Origin: Ignavibacteria bacterium
Lineage (GTDB): Bacteria > Bacteroidota > Ignavibacteria > Tepidaquicellales > Tepidaquicellaceae
DNA length: 64,000 bases
Reading direction: 5' to 3'
NCBI GenBank assembly: GCA_019187405.1
Contig: JABAQZ010000022.1
Location: 37,088 to 101,087, forward strand
Shown here: in pieces, positions 1 through 9,004 of the stretch
Numbering within the stretch: position 1 is the first letter of the stretch
Layout of the letters: each line of letters starts with the position of its first letter
Program-made: the position numbers and the translations under genes
Notes under the pieces: generated by a model
The model's database searches: none
What the model saw: the letters and a program-made list of their open reading frames with translations, nothing else
What the model was told of the DNA's origin: nothing

Positions 1-119
1 GGATGAATCAGGTTAATTTCATGACCTTTAAGTGAAAGTCTGTTGGCATATTCATAAACAATCTTAAATCCGCCGATGGGCTTATTACCGGCAAACGGCA
101 GCAAAAAATTAATTTTCAT
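1..119 (-). CDS. Glycosyltransferase, N-terminal part only
   Basis: Reading leftward from the ATG at 119, the frame stays open to the window edge and gives about 39 residues beginning MKINFLLPFAGNKPIGGFKI. A short hydrophobic strand, then a PIGGFK-type loop and a YEYANRLSLKGHEI helix, is how GT4/GT1-type glycosyltransferases (GT-B fold) begin. The start codon overlaps the stop of the upstream flippase gene as TAATG, so the two are probably translationally coupled. It would add a sugar in the polysaccharide pathway encoded here. Only the N-terminus is visible, so donor and acceptor cannot be inferred. Confidence 0.6.
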   Translation of the reverse strand, partial: MKINFLLPFAGNKPIGGFKIVYEYANRLSLKGHEINLIH

Positions 120-1696
120 TAAACATCAGAATTATTATTTCCGGATTCATCGCTGAAAACAGATTTCTTTTTCATTCTTCTGATTAATTCATCAGCAAAA
201 TTTACTTTAAACAATGAGGTGATAAAATAATAAATTCCTGCGGCAATTATTAAGTTAATCACAATCAGAATAAGCAGGCTTTCGAAACCTTTTTGAAAAT
301 GATTTCCGAACAAATAAATTTTCAAAATATACAAAACACCGTAAAGCAGAATCCCGCTTAACATTAAAAACAGGAAAGTGAAATAATGGCTTTTTTCATT
401 TCCGATTATTCTGCCTGAATAAAAAAATAAAAGCAAACCGTAAACTCCTGTTGTTATAAATGTTGCCATCGATATAGCATAGAAACCAAAGTAACTGCTC
501 AGCAGATAATTTATTAATATACCTGAAATGTAAACTGCACTTCCTATTTTCGTCAAAAGAGAATATTCCTTTTTCGCAAGATACAGCGCTGTCGGAATAA
601 TGTAAAGAATGAACGAAATCAGAGACAAAGCATCCCAAAAAAACGGCTTTAAAGTCATCAAAATGCCCGCTTCATCAAAACTTCCTCTCAGATATACAAC
701 TGAAAGTATTTCTTTTGAAAAAATAATGAAAAAAACAACGACGGGAATTATTCCGAATAAAAGAACATAAGTTGTTTTTAAAAATAAGTTTGCAGCTTCT
801 TTTACCTTTCCCGATGAAAATGACGTAGAAAGATCGGATATCAGCACGGTAAAAAAAACCGAAAATATCAATGATATAACTGCACTTGTTATCGAACCTG
901 AATAATGCAAAGCTGCTACTGCGCCGTCCCCGAAATAGGATGCGAAATAATTTTTGGAAAATAGAAACAGCTGGTTGCAAATTACAAGCAGTAGAATTGC
1001 GGCAGAACCTTTGAGGACTTTTAGGGTTACTTCATCGAACTCAATTTTTTGAAACCGGACATAAGCACCGATTCGGGTAAGTCCGGCAAGCATTACAATT
1101 AACAAAAGAAAGTTGCCGGCAAGATTACCGAAAGATAAATTATAAATAACTGCTCCTTTGTAATACGGAAATAAAATCGAAACCAGCAGCAGGATACCGA
1201 CAATTGCAGGAGCAATTACGGGCAGAAAATATTTTTTGTTCGCGTTGTAAACCGAATTGAAATACCCAATGAAAACTTTTAAAAAAAGTATTGGGAAAAT
1301 GATGTATGAAATATCTGCAGCTTTTTCTTTTTTTATTCCTTCAAAACCGGGAAGCAGTAATCCTATAAGAAAATCATTAAACAAAATTATTGCGGAAACT
1401 ACAACAACCGAAATCCAGAACAAAATGTTAATCAGATTGTTAAATGATTTCCACATCTGCTCTCTTTGACCAATAGTACTGAAATGCGCATACTCGCTGT
1501 TTACCACACCTTTAATCGTATCAAGCCCCAAAAGTACTATGAGACTATCAGGGATTGTAATCATTGCAGTATAAATATCCGCATCATTAGAAACTCCGAG
1601 CGCTGATGCAATTACGAGATTCTTGAAAATATCAAATATCTTAATGATGAAAACTATTACAAAGAGTCTGGAGAATATTCGGAATGTACCCTTCAT
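119..1696 (-). CDS. MurJ/MviN- or Wzx-like polysaccharide/lipid flippase
   Basis: A 525-residue integral membrane protein with about 13-14 hydrophobic segments. The N-terminal stretch, with residues like NLVIASALGVSNDADIYTA, resembles the MviN/MurJ branch of the MOP flippase superfamily, and the length is typical of that family. It would move lipid-linked oligosaccharide across the inner membrane. The flanking chain-length and ligase genes suggest the substrate is a surface polysaccharide repeat unit rather than lipid II. It lies 27 bp downstream of the ligase gene on the same strand and its stop overlaps the next start. Whether it is the housekeeping MurJ or a dedicated Wzx cannot be settled here. 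Confidence 0.75.
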   Translation of the reverse strand: MKGTFRIFSRLFVIVFIIKIFDIFKNLVIASALGVSNDADIYTAMITIPDSLIVLLGLDTIKGVVNSEYAHFSTIGQREQMWKSFNNLINILFWISVVVVSAIILFNDFLIGLLLPGFEGIKKEKAADISYIIFPILFLKVFIGYFNSVYNANKKYFLPVIAPAIVGILLLVSILFPYYKGAVIYNLSFGNLAGNFLLLIVMLAGLTRIGAYVRFQKIEFDEVTLKVLKGSAAILLLVICNQLFLFSKNYFASYFGDGAVAALHYSGSITSAVISLIFSVFFTVLISDLSTSFSSGKVKEAANLFLKTTYVLLFGIIPVVVFFIIFSKEILSVVYLRGSFDEAGILMTLKPFFWDALSLISFILYIIPTALYLAKKEYSLLTKIGSAVYISGILINYLLSSYFGFYAISMATFITTGVYGLLLFFYSGRIIGNEKSHYFTFLFLMLSGILLYGVLYILKIYLFGNHFQKGFESLLILIVINLIIAAGIYYFITSLFKVNFADELIRRMKKKSVFSDESGNNNSDV

Positions 1697-1723
1697 GAAT
1701 AGGGATTTTGTTTGTAAGTAAAT

Positions 1724-2911
1724 TTACTTTTCAAGTCCGGCTTCTTTTCTAATTCTGAATGTCAGAGCTACAAGTATCCAAACTGCCGCAGTAGAACCGC
1801 CGAATAAACTGAGGTATGGTTCGAAATTAAATGCGATCAGCAGCGCGACAAAGCTTAACTGCAGAGCATCCAAATATTTTGAATAATCCGGATTGTTGAC
1901 ATAATTACCGAAGTTAAAAGAATAATAAACTGCTTTGAAAATCAGGTAATAGTACAATACTGCTCCAATAAGCCCCATCTCGAGTATTGATCTGAGATAA
2001 GTATTATGCGGATGAGGAACATCAACAATAAAATACTGCATGACATCATCTCTGTATAAATAGTAAGTATCAAAACCAAATCCCAGCAGCGGATTTTTTT
2101 CTATTATGAGAATTGATGAGAGCCAGGCTTGCACTCTTCCTAAAGATGATTTATCCTGCTCAAAATAAATCACTGAAAGCAGCCTGTCCTCAATGATATT
2201 ATAAAACAGCAGCAGCAGCAGTCCGAAAAGTATTGCAACCGGAATGATGATTTTTGGTCTTTTAATGAAAAACACGGCAAGCGATATAATAATGGAAAGC
2301 CAGACACCTCTGGTTTGCGTAAGATAAATTCCCAACAAAATGAAAATTATCGTGATCAAATAAAATAACTTCCGGGTTGAGTTTTTGGTTTTTAGAATGA
2401 AAGATAGATTGAACATAAACAAAATCATGAGATATGCTGCGAGAATATTGTAGTCATTCCAAAATGACGGAACTCTTAGGTTTGATTGCATGCCATAATT
2501 TATGAACAGATACACAGAATAAAAGCTTAACACAATTCCCGACAAGAGCAAAGCATCTACGAACCGCATTAACAGCTTATCATTTAATCTTACATTGTCG
2601 AAAATGATAAAAATTATAAAGGGAATAAAAATCGTGCATACGTAATACTTTGCCGCAACAGCGGGTTTTGGTGTAATGTAAGCAGAATACAACCCCCAAG
2701 TAAGTATAAGCATCCAGATAAAATAATTTGGAATTGTAATCCTGTGGTCTCTGAAAGTAAGATTTCTTACAAGCAGAAAACCAAAAACGCTCATAAGACT
2801 TAACGCCGATAAATACCAGTTTCCCGCAATGAAAGTAAGAGGAGTTAGCAGAAGCAAAATTTCCGGAGTGATCTTTATCCGGTCGGCAGCAATATCTAAA
2901 TTTCCCGGCAT
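1724..2911 (-). CDS. O-antigen ligase/polymerase family membrane protein
   Basis: 395 residues with about 10-12 membrane segments. The family signature is visible: TQTRGVWLS followed by a hydrophobic segment, then a long periplasmic loop containing DKSSLGRVQAW, GFGFDTYY and PHPHNTYLRSILEMG. In the WaaL/Wzy/O-antigen ligase superfamily (Pfam Wzy_C) the conserved Arg and His of that loop contact the lipid-linked glycan. It either polymerises repeat units or ligates the finished chain. The start codon follows the stop of the Wzz-like gene by one base (TGACATG), which indicates tight coupling. Confidence 0.8.
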   Translation of the reverse strand: MPGNLDIAADRIKITPEILLLLTPLTFIAGNWYLSALSLMSVFGFLLVRNLTFRDHRITIPNYFIWMLILTWGLYSAYITPKPAVAAKYYVCTIFIPFIIFIIFDNVRLNDKLLMRFVDALLLSGIVLSFYSVYLFINYGMQSNLRVPSFWNDYNILAAYLMILFMFNLSFILKTKNSTRKLFYLITIIFILLGIYLTQTRGVWLSIIISLAVFFIKRPKIIIPVAILFGLLLLLFYNIIEDRLLSVIYFEQDKSSLGRVQAWLSSILIIEKNPLLGFGFDTYYLYRDDVMQYFIVDVPHPHNTYLRSILEMGLIGAVLYYYLIFKAVYYSFNFGNYVNNPDYSKYLDALQLSFVALLIAFNFEPYLSLFGGSTAAVWILVALTFRIRKEAGLEK

Positions 2912-2912
2912 G

Positions 2913-4052
2913 TCAGGCAGATTTAATGAATGATCTTATGAAAAAGAAAATATACGTAAAAAACGCACTCAGCAGCATGACGGCAAGAATTGAAATAATT
3001 CTTTTCGGTTTTGTTTTTTCATCGGGTACAAACGGCTGGTCTAAAATCAATATAGTAGGTATTTCCTTCTTCTCTTCAATTTTTGCCTGCTCAAACAATG
3101 GAAGCAGAACTGACTGAATTTTATTCTGAACCTCAACTTCTCTTTTCAGCCGGATAAATTTCAATACTACGTCAGGGGATCCTTTGAGTTGAAGTTTAGA
3201 TGATCCGTCATCGGAATTTCTGATTTTTGAAAGGCGGTTTTCAAGCGCATTGATTTTCTCTTCCTGAAGTTTGATTTCGTCCTGATTTGAAGTCAGAATT
3301 TTCTGCAGGAGTTCAAGTTTAATTTTTTCCGATTCGATTTCAGCTTCAAGCTGAATTTCAAGTTCGGATGCAATTCTAACCTGCACGTCAGGTGAAATGC
3401 CATAACTATCCTGAAAAATTTTAAGCGAATCTTCTGCGGATGTGAGTTTATCGATAGACTGTTCATATCTTTGCTGAATAAACTCACGCTGGTTTTTAGC
3501 ATTAAGAATATTCATTTCAATATTTATTTTATCAAGCTGATGAATCAGGAATTCACTGATTTCTTTTGCTTTAGCGGGATTTTTGTCATAAACACCAACA
3601 TCCATTGTGCCGGAAATCCTGTCTTTTAAAATGTAAAGTATATTTTCTCTGAAGTCTTTTATAGCCTGCTGCATATGCTTGTATTTTTTCTCTTCCATGA
3701 AATTATACTTTATGATAGTTTCTTCAAGGCAGCGTCTGCTTTTGAGAATGTTCTCATAAAAAGCAAGTTCCTTGGCATAGGATGTTCCGGATAGTACTTC
3801 TCCGAAATCTCCGATTTCAGTTCCGGGGATACCTCCAAGTGAAAGTCCCACAACTTTTCCTGAAGTTTTTATGGTTCCGTATGACAGAAAAATCGGATCC
3901 ATGATAAAGAAAACTACAATTGCAGTCAGTACGCCGAATATCAGCGCTGTGATATAGATTTTTTTGCGGTATTGTGTGAATACGCTTAAAAAATCGGATA
4001 AAGTAAATTCCCTGGCCGGGCTTTTATTTGAATCTTCAGAATTTCCGGTCAT
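2913..4052 (-). CDS. Wzz-like polysaccharide chain-length determinant
   Basis: 379 residues with the layout of polysaccharide co-polymerases: a short cytoplasmic N-terminus, a membrane segment at about residues 33-53, a large periplasmic region rich in coiled coil (roughly residues 190-290), and a second membrane segment near the C-terminus. Just before that segment is a proline-rich stretch (DQPFVPDEKTKPKR), the usual hallmark of the Wzz family. No C-terminal tyrosine kinase domain is present. It is the first gene of the leftward operon, and its role would be to set polymer length together with the polymerase downstream. Confidence 0.8.
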   Translation of the reverse strand: MTGNSEDSNKSPAREFTLSDFLSVFTQYRKKIYITALIFGVLTAIVVFFIMDPIFLSYGTIKTSGKVVGLSLGGIPGTEIGDFGEVLSGTSYAKELAFYENILKSRRCLEETIIKYNFMEEKKYKHMQQAIKDFRENILYILKDRISGTMDVGVYDKNPAKAKEISEFLIHQLDKINIEMNILNAKNQREFIQQRYEQSIDKLTSAEDSLKIFQDSYGISPDVQVRIASELEIQLEAEIESEKIKLELLQKILTSNQDEIKLQEEKINALENRLSKIRNSDDGSSKLQLKGSPDVVLKFIRLKREVEVQNKIQSVLLPLFEQAKIEEKKEIPTILILDQPFVPDEKTKPKRIISILAVMLLSAFFTYIFFFIRSFIKSA

Positions 4053-4417
4053 AAAAAATAAAATACGGATTTATTCATATTGCGGGATAATTTGTAAAAT
4101 TTATCCAATAAATATAATGCAATTTTAAAAAAAATAACTTACAGTAGTTGAGAACATCGATGCAGGGTAATTGTGATTTTACATTTCGTAAGATGACTTC
4201 AAAAAATAAATTAAGAGCATTTAATGAATAAAAAAATTTAAACAATGAAAAAGTATGTTTAACATTAAAAAATCCGTATAAATTTATTCTAAAATTTACT
4301 ATTTTTGATCACCCATCATAAAGAATGAATTTTTAAGGAAAATCAGATTACAGCATTTAATTTAGATGGCATTATTATTTTATTTAATCAAAAAATTTTA
4401 AGGAGTTAATATATTTA
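4053..4417. other. AT-rich divergent intergenic region
   Basis: A 365-bp gap between the divergent polysaccharide and ATP-grasp operons; no coding frame of interest is seen. A TATTTTTG at 4300-4307 matches the Bacteroidetes -7 element in the direction of the ATP-grasp gene, but no TTG lies at the expected distance upstream. A ribosome binding site AAGGAG lies at 4399-4404, about 13 bases before the ATG at 4418. Confidence 0.5.
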
Positions 4418-5449
4418 ATGAAAAAAATCGGAATATTATTCGGAATGGAAAATACTTTTCCGGAGGCTTTAGTTAACAGGATAAGAGAAAAGAATGTATC
4501 CGGAATAGAAGCCGAATTCGTTTCAATTGATAAAGTTAAAATGGCAGAATGTATAGGATATGATGTAATATTTGACAGAATTTCACAGGATGTACCTTTT
4601 TACAGAGGATTTTTAAAAAATCAAGCGATTACAGGCACGGCAGTTATTAATAATCCGTTTTGGTGGGAAGCTGATGATAAATTTTTTAACAATGCACTTG
4701 CAGAAAAACTCGGAGTACCTGTTCCAAAAACAGTTTTGCTTCCGTCAAATAAAAATCCGCAGGACACAAGTGAAAACTCGTTCAGAAATCTCAAATTTCC
4801 GCTTGACTGGGAAGGGATATTTGAATACATAAAATTTCCGGCATACTTTAAGCCATTCTCCGGAGGCGGTTGGAAAAGTGTATATAAAGTTACAGACCCG
4901 CAGGATTTTTTTGAAAAATATAATGAAACCGACAGACTCGTAATGATGCTTCAGGAAGAGATAACATTTGATCTTTACTTTAGATGTTATTGTCTTGACA
5001 GAAGGGATGTGCTGATCATGCCTTATGAACCGAGAAATCCTCATCACCTAAGATATGTATCGAGCGCGCCGCCTGCGAGTCAGAAACTTCTCGATCAGAT
5101 AAAAGAGTATGTTCTCGTACTCAACAATGCGCTCGGATATGACTTTAATACTGTTGAATTTGCCGTAAGAGACGGGATACCTTATGCAATAGATTTCTGC
5201 AATCCGGCTCCGGATGCCGACGTTCATTCAGTAGGTCAGGAAAATTTTGACTGGGTTGTGGAGGCAGCGGCAAATATGGCAATAAGAAAAGCACAGCAGC
5301 ACACTCCGGGAATAAATAATCTGACCTGGGGAACATTTGTCAGGTCTTCTGCAAACAATGAGTTGTTAACAAACGGATTTGGAGAAAAAAAAAAGACTAA
5401 ATCAGTAAAAGCGGAATCAAAGAAGAAATTAAAAGTTAAAGCAGAATAG
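4418..5449 (+). CDS. ATP-grasp ligase, function unknown
   Basis: 343 residues with an ATP-grasp architecture: an N-terminal Rossmann-like part, a NPFWWEADDKFF helix and a GVPVPKTV linker. The central ATP-binding lobe contains YFKPFSGGGWKSVYKV (Gly-rich loop), and the C-terminal lobe carries a metal-binding pattern (NTVEFAVRDG, then AIDFCNPAPDAD). Such enzymes join a carboxylate to an amine through an acyl phosphate. A Lys-rich tail follows residue ~325. The YbdK-type ligase gene starts 17 bp downstream and the aminopeptidase gene overlaps that one, so the three are probably co-transcribed. Substrates are not apparent. Confidence 0.75.
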   Translation: MKKIGILFGMENTFPEALVNRIREKNVSGIEAEFVSIDKVKMAECIGYDVIFDRISQDVPFYRGFLKNQAITGTAVINNPFWWEADDKFFNNALAEKLGVPVPKTVLLPSNKNPQDTSENSFRNLKFPLDWEGIFEYIKFPAYFKPFSGGGWKSVYKVTDPQDFFEKYNETDRLVMMLQEEITFDLYFRCYCLDRRDVLIMPYEPRNPHHLRYVSSAPPASQKLLDQIKEYVLVLNNALGYDFNTVEFAVRDGIPYAIDFCNPAPDADVHSVGQENFDWVVEAAANMAIRKAQQHTPGINNLTWGTFVRSSANNELLTNGFGEKKKTKSVKAESKKKLKVKAE

Positions 5450-5466
5450 AGATTTAAAATTTTAAA

Positions 5467-6645
5467 ATGTCATCAGAAGAAAAATATACATTAGGAATAG
5501 AAGAAGAATTTCAGATTATTGACCCGGTTACCAGGGAGCTACAGTCTCACATTCACTCCATATTCGAGGAAGGCAAAATGCTGCTGAAGGAAAATTTCAA
5601 ACCTGAAATGCATGCATCAGTAATTGAAACAGGAACTAACATTTGCAAAAACATAAAGGAAGCCAGAAGAGAAGTTACGAAGCTAAGAAATTCGCTTGCG
5701 ATTTTGTCCGATCAGTTCGGTCTCCGCATAGCAGCATCTGGTACTCATCCTTTCTCGCACTGGCGCGATCAGGCAATAACAGATCATCCCAGATACAAGG
5801 AAATAATTAACGAAATGCAGGATGCAGCAAGGGCTAATCTCATTTTTGGAATGCATGTTCACGTTGGAATTGCAAACAGAGAAATTGGAATTCAAATCAT
5901 GAATGCCGCAAGATATTTCCTGCCGCATATTTTTGCATTATCGACAAACTCTCCTTTTTGGCTGGGAAGAGATACAGGATTCAAATCATACAGGGTAAAA
6001 GTTTTTGATAAATTTCCCAGAACCGGAATACCTGATTATTTCAGAAGCATTAATGAATATGACAGCTTTATCGAGCTATTGATAAAAACAAACTGCATAG
6101 ATAATGCAAAGAAAGTATGGTGGGATATCAGAACGCATCCTTTTTTCAATACTCTGGAATTCCGGATTTGTGATGTACAGATGACCATCGATGAGACGAT
6201 TGCGCTTGCCGCTCTGATTCAGGCGGTTGTGGTAAAGCTTCACAGGCTCATTCAGCAGAATCTTGGATTCAGAATTTACGGAAGAGCATTGATGATGGAA
6301 AACAAATGGCGAGCTGCCCGATACGGCATTCACGGAAAACTTATAGATTTCGGAAAACAGATTGAAGTTCCGTTTTCTGCGCTTGTAGTAGAATTACTTG
6401 ATTTTATTGATGATGTAGTGGACGAACTGGAAAGCCGTGAAGAGATAAATTATATTTTTAAAATGCTGCAGCATGGAACAGGCGCAGACAGACAGCTGAA
6501 GGTTTGGAATGATTCCGGACAGGATTTTAACAAGCTTTTGGATTACATCATAGATGAAACAAATAAAGGACTTGAATACAAACCCACCAATATTAAACAA
6601 GACAACAATAAAATCTCAAACACATTAAAAACTGTTACAAAATGA
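5467..6645 (+). CDS. Carboxylate-amine ligase of the YbdK/GCS2 family
   Basis: 392 residues starting with TLGIEEEFQIIDP, the conserved N-terminal strand of glutamate-cysteine ligase family 2 (YbdK-like). The catalytic signature GMHVHVGI is at about residues 127-134, and HPFFNTLEFRICDVQ near residue 222 supplies further active-site positions. Family members make amide bonds with ATP, often gamma-glutamyl bonds, and have weak or unknown physiological substrates. Its last codons overlap the start of the M29 peptidase gene (ATGA), and an ATP-grasp gene precedes it. The assignment to the family is firm; the product is not known. Confidence 0.85.
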   Translation: MSSEEKYTLGIEEEFQIIDPVTRELQSHIHSIFEEGKMLLKENFKPEMHASVIETGTNICKNIKEARREVTKLRNSLAILSDQFGLRIAASGTHPFSHWRDQAITDHPRYKEIINEMQDAARANLIFGMHVHVGIANREIGIQIMNAARYFLPHIFALSTNSPFWLGRDTGFKSYRVKVFDKFPRTGIPDYFRSINEYDSFIELLIKTNCIDNAKKVWWDIRTHPFFNTLEFRICDVQMTIDETIALAALIQAVVVKLHRLIQQNLGFRIYGRALMMENKWRAARYGIHGKLIDFGKQIEVPFSALVVELLDFIDDVVDELESREEINYIFKMLQHGTGADRQLKVWNDSGQDFNKLLDYIIDETNKGLEYKPTNIKQDNNKISNTLKTVTK

Positions 6646-7664
6646 AAAATTCGTTTATTGCTGATGTTGATTTTGACGAAGAACTGTCAGAAGGCGCATA
6701 TAATGCTATAAATACATGCCTTCAGCTTAAACCGCATGAAAGAATCACTATCATAACCGACAATGATTCGATTGAAATTGCATCTTCTCTAATTAATGAA
6801 GTAAATAAGATCGGTTCAGAGCATAGTCTTTTGGTAATTGAAGATTACACAAGCAGACCAATGACGGAAATGCCTAAGCAGATTCTCGACGATCTTTCGA
6901 AATCGCAGGTCAGCATTTTTTGCGCGCTTGCAGGAATGGGTGAACTTGGAGCACGTATTCAGATGACAGCCATTGTTAATGCACATAAAATCAGGCACGG
7001 ACACATGGTAAACATCAACAAGCAGATAATGAAGGAAGGCATGAGAGCAAATTTTCTTGAAGTAGATGATTTGAGCCAGCGTTTGATTGACAAAGCCAGA
7101 AAAGCCCGGTACATCAGAGCAAAGTCAAAAGGCGGAACGGACATAGTAGCGGAGTTTTCACCTAAGCTGAAGTGGCTGAAAACAAGCGGTATAATTTCAG
7201 TCGATAAGTGGGGAAATCTTCCCGGAGGAGAAATATTCACTTCACCTCTGAATGTTGAAGGTATGTTTGTCTGTGACGGTGTGGTGGGAGATTACCTCTG
7301 CCATAAATACGGGGATCTTAAAGAAACTCCGTTGTATATCAACATAGTGGATTCAAGAATTAAGGAAATGAATTGTCACAATACATATCTTCTCGAAGAG
7401 ATGACTGAATATACACAAACTGATGAAAACAGCAACAGGGTTGGTGAATTTGCAATCGGTACTAACATTGCTTTAAAAAATGTCATCGGACATATTCTGC
7501 AGGATGAAAAGCTGCCGAGTATTCACATGGCATTCGGACATCCTTATTCGGAGCATACAGGTGCGAACTGGGTTTCGACTACTCATATTGACTGCGTCGG
7601 CATAGATTTCGACATCTGGCTTGAAGACGAAAAAGTAATGGAAAACGGAAAATTTCTGATTTGA
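6642..7664 (+). CDS. M29-family aminopeptidase-like metalloprotein
   Basis: 340 residues resembling thermophilic aminopeptidases (M29, AmpS/PepS type). The second half has NLPGGEIFTSP, the usual M29 stretch providing a metal-binding Glu, then GEFAIGTN, and near the C-terminus SIHMAFGHPY and TTHIDCVGIDFD with likely His/Asp metal ligands. The N-terminal half has the Rossmann-like fold expected for the family. It overlaps the previous gene by four bases (ATGA), so it is translated with the ligases. It could trim or recycle the amide product of the neighbouring ligases; that link is inferred from position only. Confidence 0.75.
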   Translation: MKNSFIADVDFDEELSEGAYNAINTCLQLKPHERITIITDNDSIEIASSLINEVNKIGSEHSLLVIEDYTSRPMTEMPKQILDDLSKSQVSIFCALAGMGELGARIQMTAIVNAHKIRHGHMVNINKQIMKEGMRANFLEVDDLSQRLIDKARKARYIRAKSKGGTDIVAEFSPKLKWLKTSGIISVDKWGNLPGGEIFTSPLNVEGMFVCDGVVGDYLCHKYGDLKETPLYINIVDSRIKEMNCHNTYLLEEMTEYTQTDENSNRVGEFAIGTNIALKNVIGHILQDEKLPSIHMAFGHPYSEHTGANWVSTTHIDCVGIDFDIWLEDEKVMENGKFLI

Positions 7665-7748
7665 TTTTTTTCTGTTTCGTAAGAGTATAATTGAAAATTT
7701 TTCTGACTTCAGCCCATTTTCTAAAATATGTTTTTGCTTTACCTTTAA

Positions 7749-8939
7749 ATGATTAAAAGCCTCAGAGATAAGTACAATTCTGAATTTTCGGAAAGCGTTT
7801 ATAATAACTTCGTAAAAGATCTCGATGCAGAATTTAATTTTAAAATTGAGTTCAGGATTGCAGAAACTCCGATTTTCCTGCCTGATGATTTATTAAAAGA
7901 AATTTTAAAAGCATCGGATGAACTCGTTGCCGTTATTCAGTCAGAAGATTTTTTGGATTACTCCAAAAGAGCTCTTCCCGGTAATCTTGCCGTTCCCAAT
8001 GAAGATGTGCATACTTCTCTGCTTGCAATTGATTTTGCAATATGCAGAGACGACAAAGGAAATTACATTCCTCAGCTGATTGAGCTCCAGGGATTTGCTT
8101 CTTTATATTGTTATCAGCAGCTTTTAAGCCGGAAACTGAATGAGCATTTCGACATTGACAGCCGTCTTACAAATTTTTTTAATGGGTATGATTATGATCC
8201 TTATATTAAAAAAATAAAGGAAATAATTGTCGGGGATAGCGATCCAGAAAATGTCATACTTCTCGAAATAGAACCCGAAAAGCAAAAAACATACATTGAT
8301 TTTTTATGTACCGAAAAATATCTCGGCATAAAATCAGTCTGCATTTCCGACATAAAAAAAGAAGGAAAAAAACTCTTCTATGAAATTAACGGGAAAAAAA
8401 TACCTGTTGACAGAATTTATAACAGGGTTATACATGACGAGCTTGTTAAAAGATCGGATATAAAATATGATTTCAGATTTACAGATGAGCTGGATGTAAA
8501 GTGGATTGCGCATCCAAACTGGTTTTTCAAGATAAGCAAATTTTCTCTGCCATTCTTGAAAAGCAAATATGTTCCCGAAACAAGATTTTTGAACGATGTG
8601 GAAACATTGCCGGAGGATCTTGAAAACTATGTGTTAAAGCCGTTGTATTCATTTGCCGGAGCCGGAGTTATTTTTGATTTGAAAAAATCCGATATTGACT
8701 CTATTAAGGACAAATCAAATTACATCCTTCAGAGGAAAATAAAATACGAACCAGTCATAAGTACACCCGACATTCCAGCAAAAGCAGAATTACGATTGTT
8801 GTATGTATGGGATGACAAGCCGCTGCTAATTAATAATCTTGTCAGATTAAGCAAAGGAAAAATGATGGGAGTTGATTTTAACAAGGATAAAACCTGGGTT
8901 GGCTCGAGCATTGCTTTTTTTAATAAAGATATTGCATAG
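7749..8939 (+). CDS. Divergent ATP-grasp-like protein
   Basis: 396 residues, not a member of a family I can name with certainty. The last third looks like an ATP-grasp lobe: NYVLKPLYSFAGAGVIFDL (Lys and Gly-rich loop), NYILQRKIKYEPV, AELRLLYVWDDKPLLINN and GSSIAFF. The first half contains IPQLIELQGFASLYCYQQ, reminiscent of the carboxylate-binding part of glutathionylspermidine-synthase-like enzymes. It starts 84 bp after the peptidase gene on the same strand, without a clear Shine-Dalgarno, and a strong terminator follows. It is plausibly the last gene of the amide-ligase cluster. Confidence 0.5.
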   Translation: MIKSLRDKYNSEFSESVYNNFVKDLDAEFNFKIEFRIAETPIFLPDDLLKEILKASDELVAVIQSEDFLDYSKRALPGNLAVPNEDVHTSLLAIDFAICRDDKGNYIPQLIELQGFASLYCYQQLLSRKLNEHFDIDSRLTNFFNGYDYDPYIKKIKEIIVGDSDPENVILLEIEPEKQKTYIDFLCTEKYLGIKSVCISDIKKEGKKLFYEINGKKIPVDRIYNRVIHDELVKRSDIKYDFRFTDELDVKWIAHPNWFFKISKFSLPFLKSKYVPETRFLNDVETLPEDLENYVLKPLYSFAGAGVIFDLKKSDIDSIKDKSNYILQRKIKYEPVISTPDIPAKAELRLLYVWDDKPLLINNLVRLSKGKMMGVDFNKDKTWVGSSIAFFNKDIA

Positions 8940-8960
8940 AAGATTTATTTAATAAAATAA

Positions 8961-8989
8961 AAAGGGGACATGCATCCCCTTTTTTTTAT
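8961..8989. terminator. Bidirectional intrinsic terminator
   Basis: An 8-bp stem (AAAGGGGA/TCCCCTTT) with a CATGCA loop is followed by a T-run on the + strand and preceded by an A-run. It can therefore end transcription of both the ATP-grasp cluster and the convergent C25 protease gene. Confidence 0.85.
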
Positions 8990-9004
8990 TCTTTAAAATT
9001 CCTT

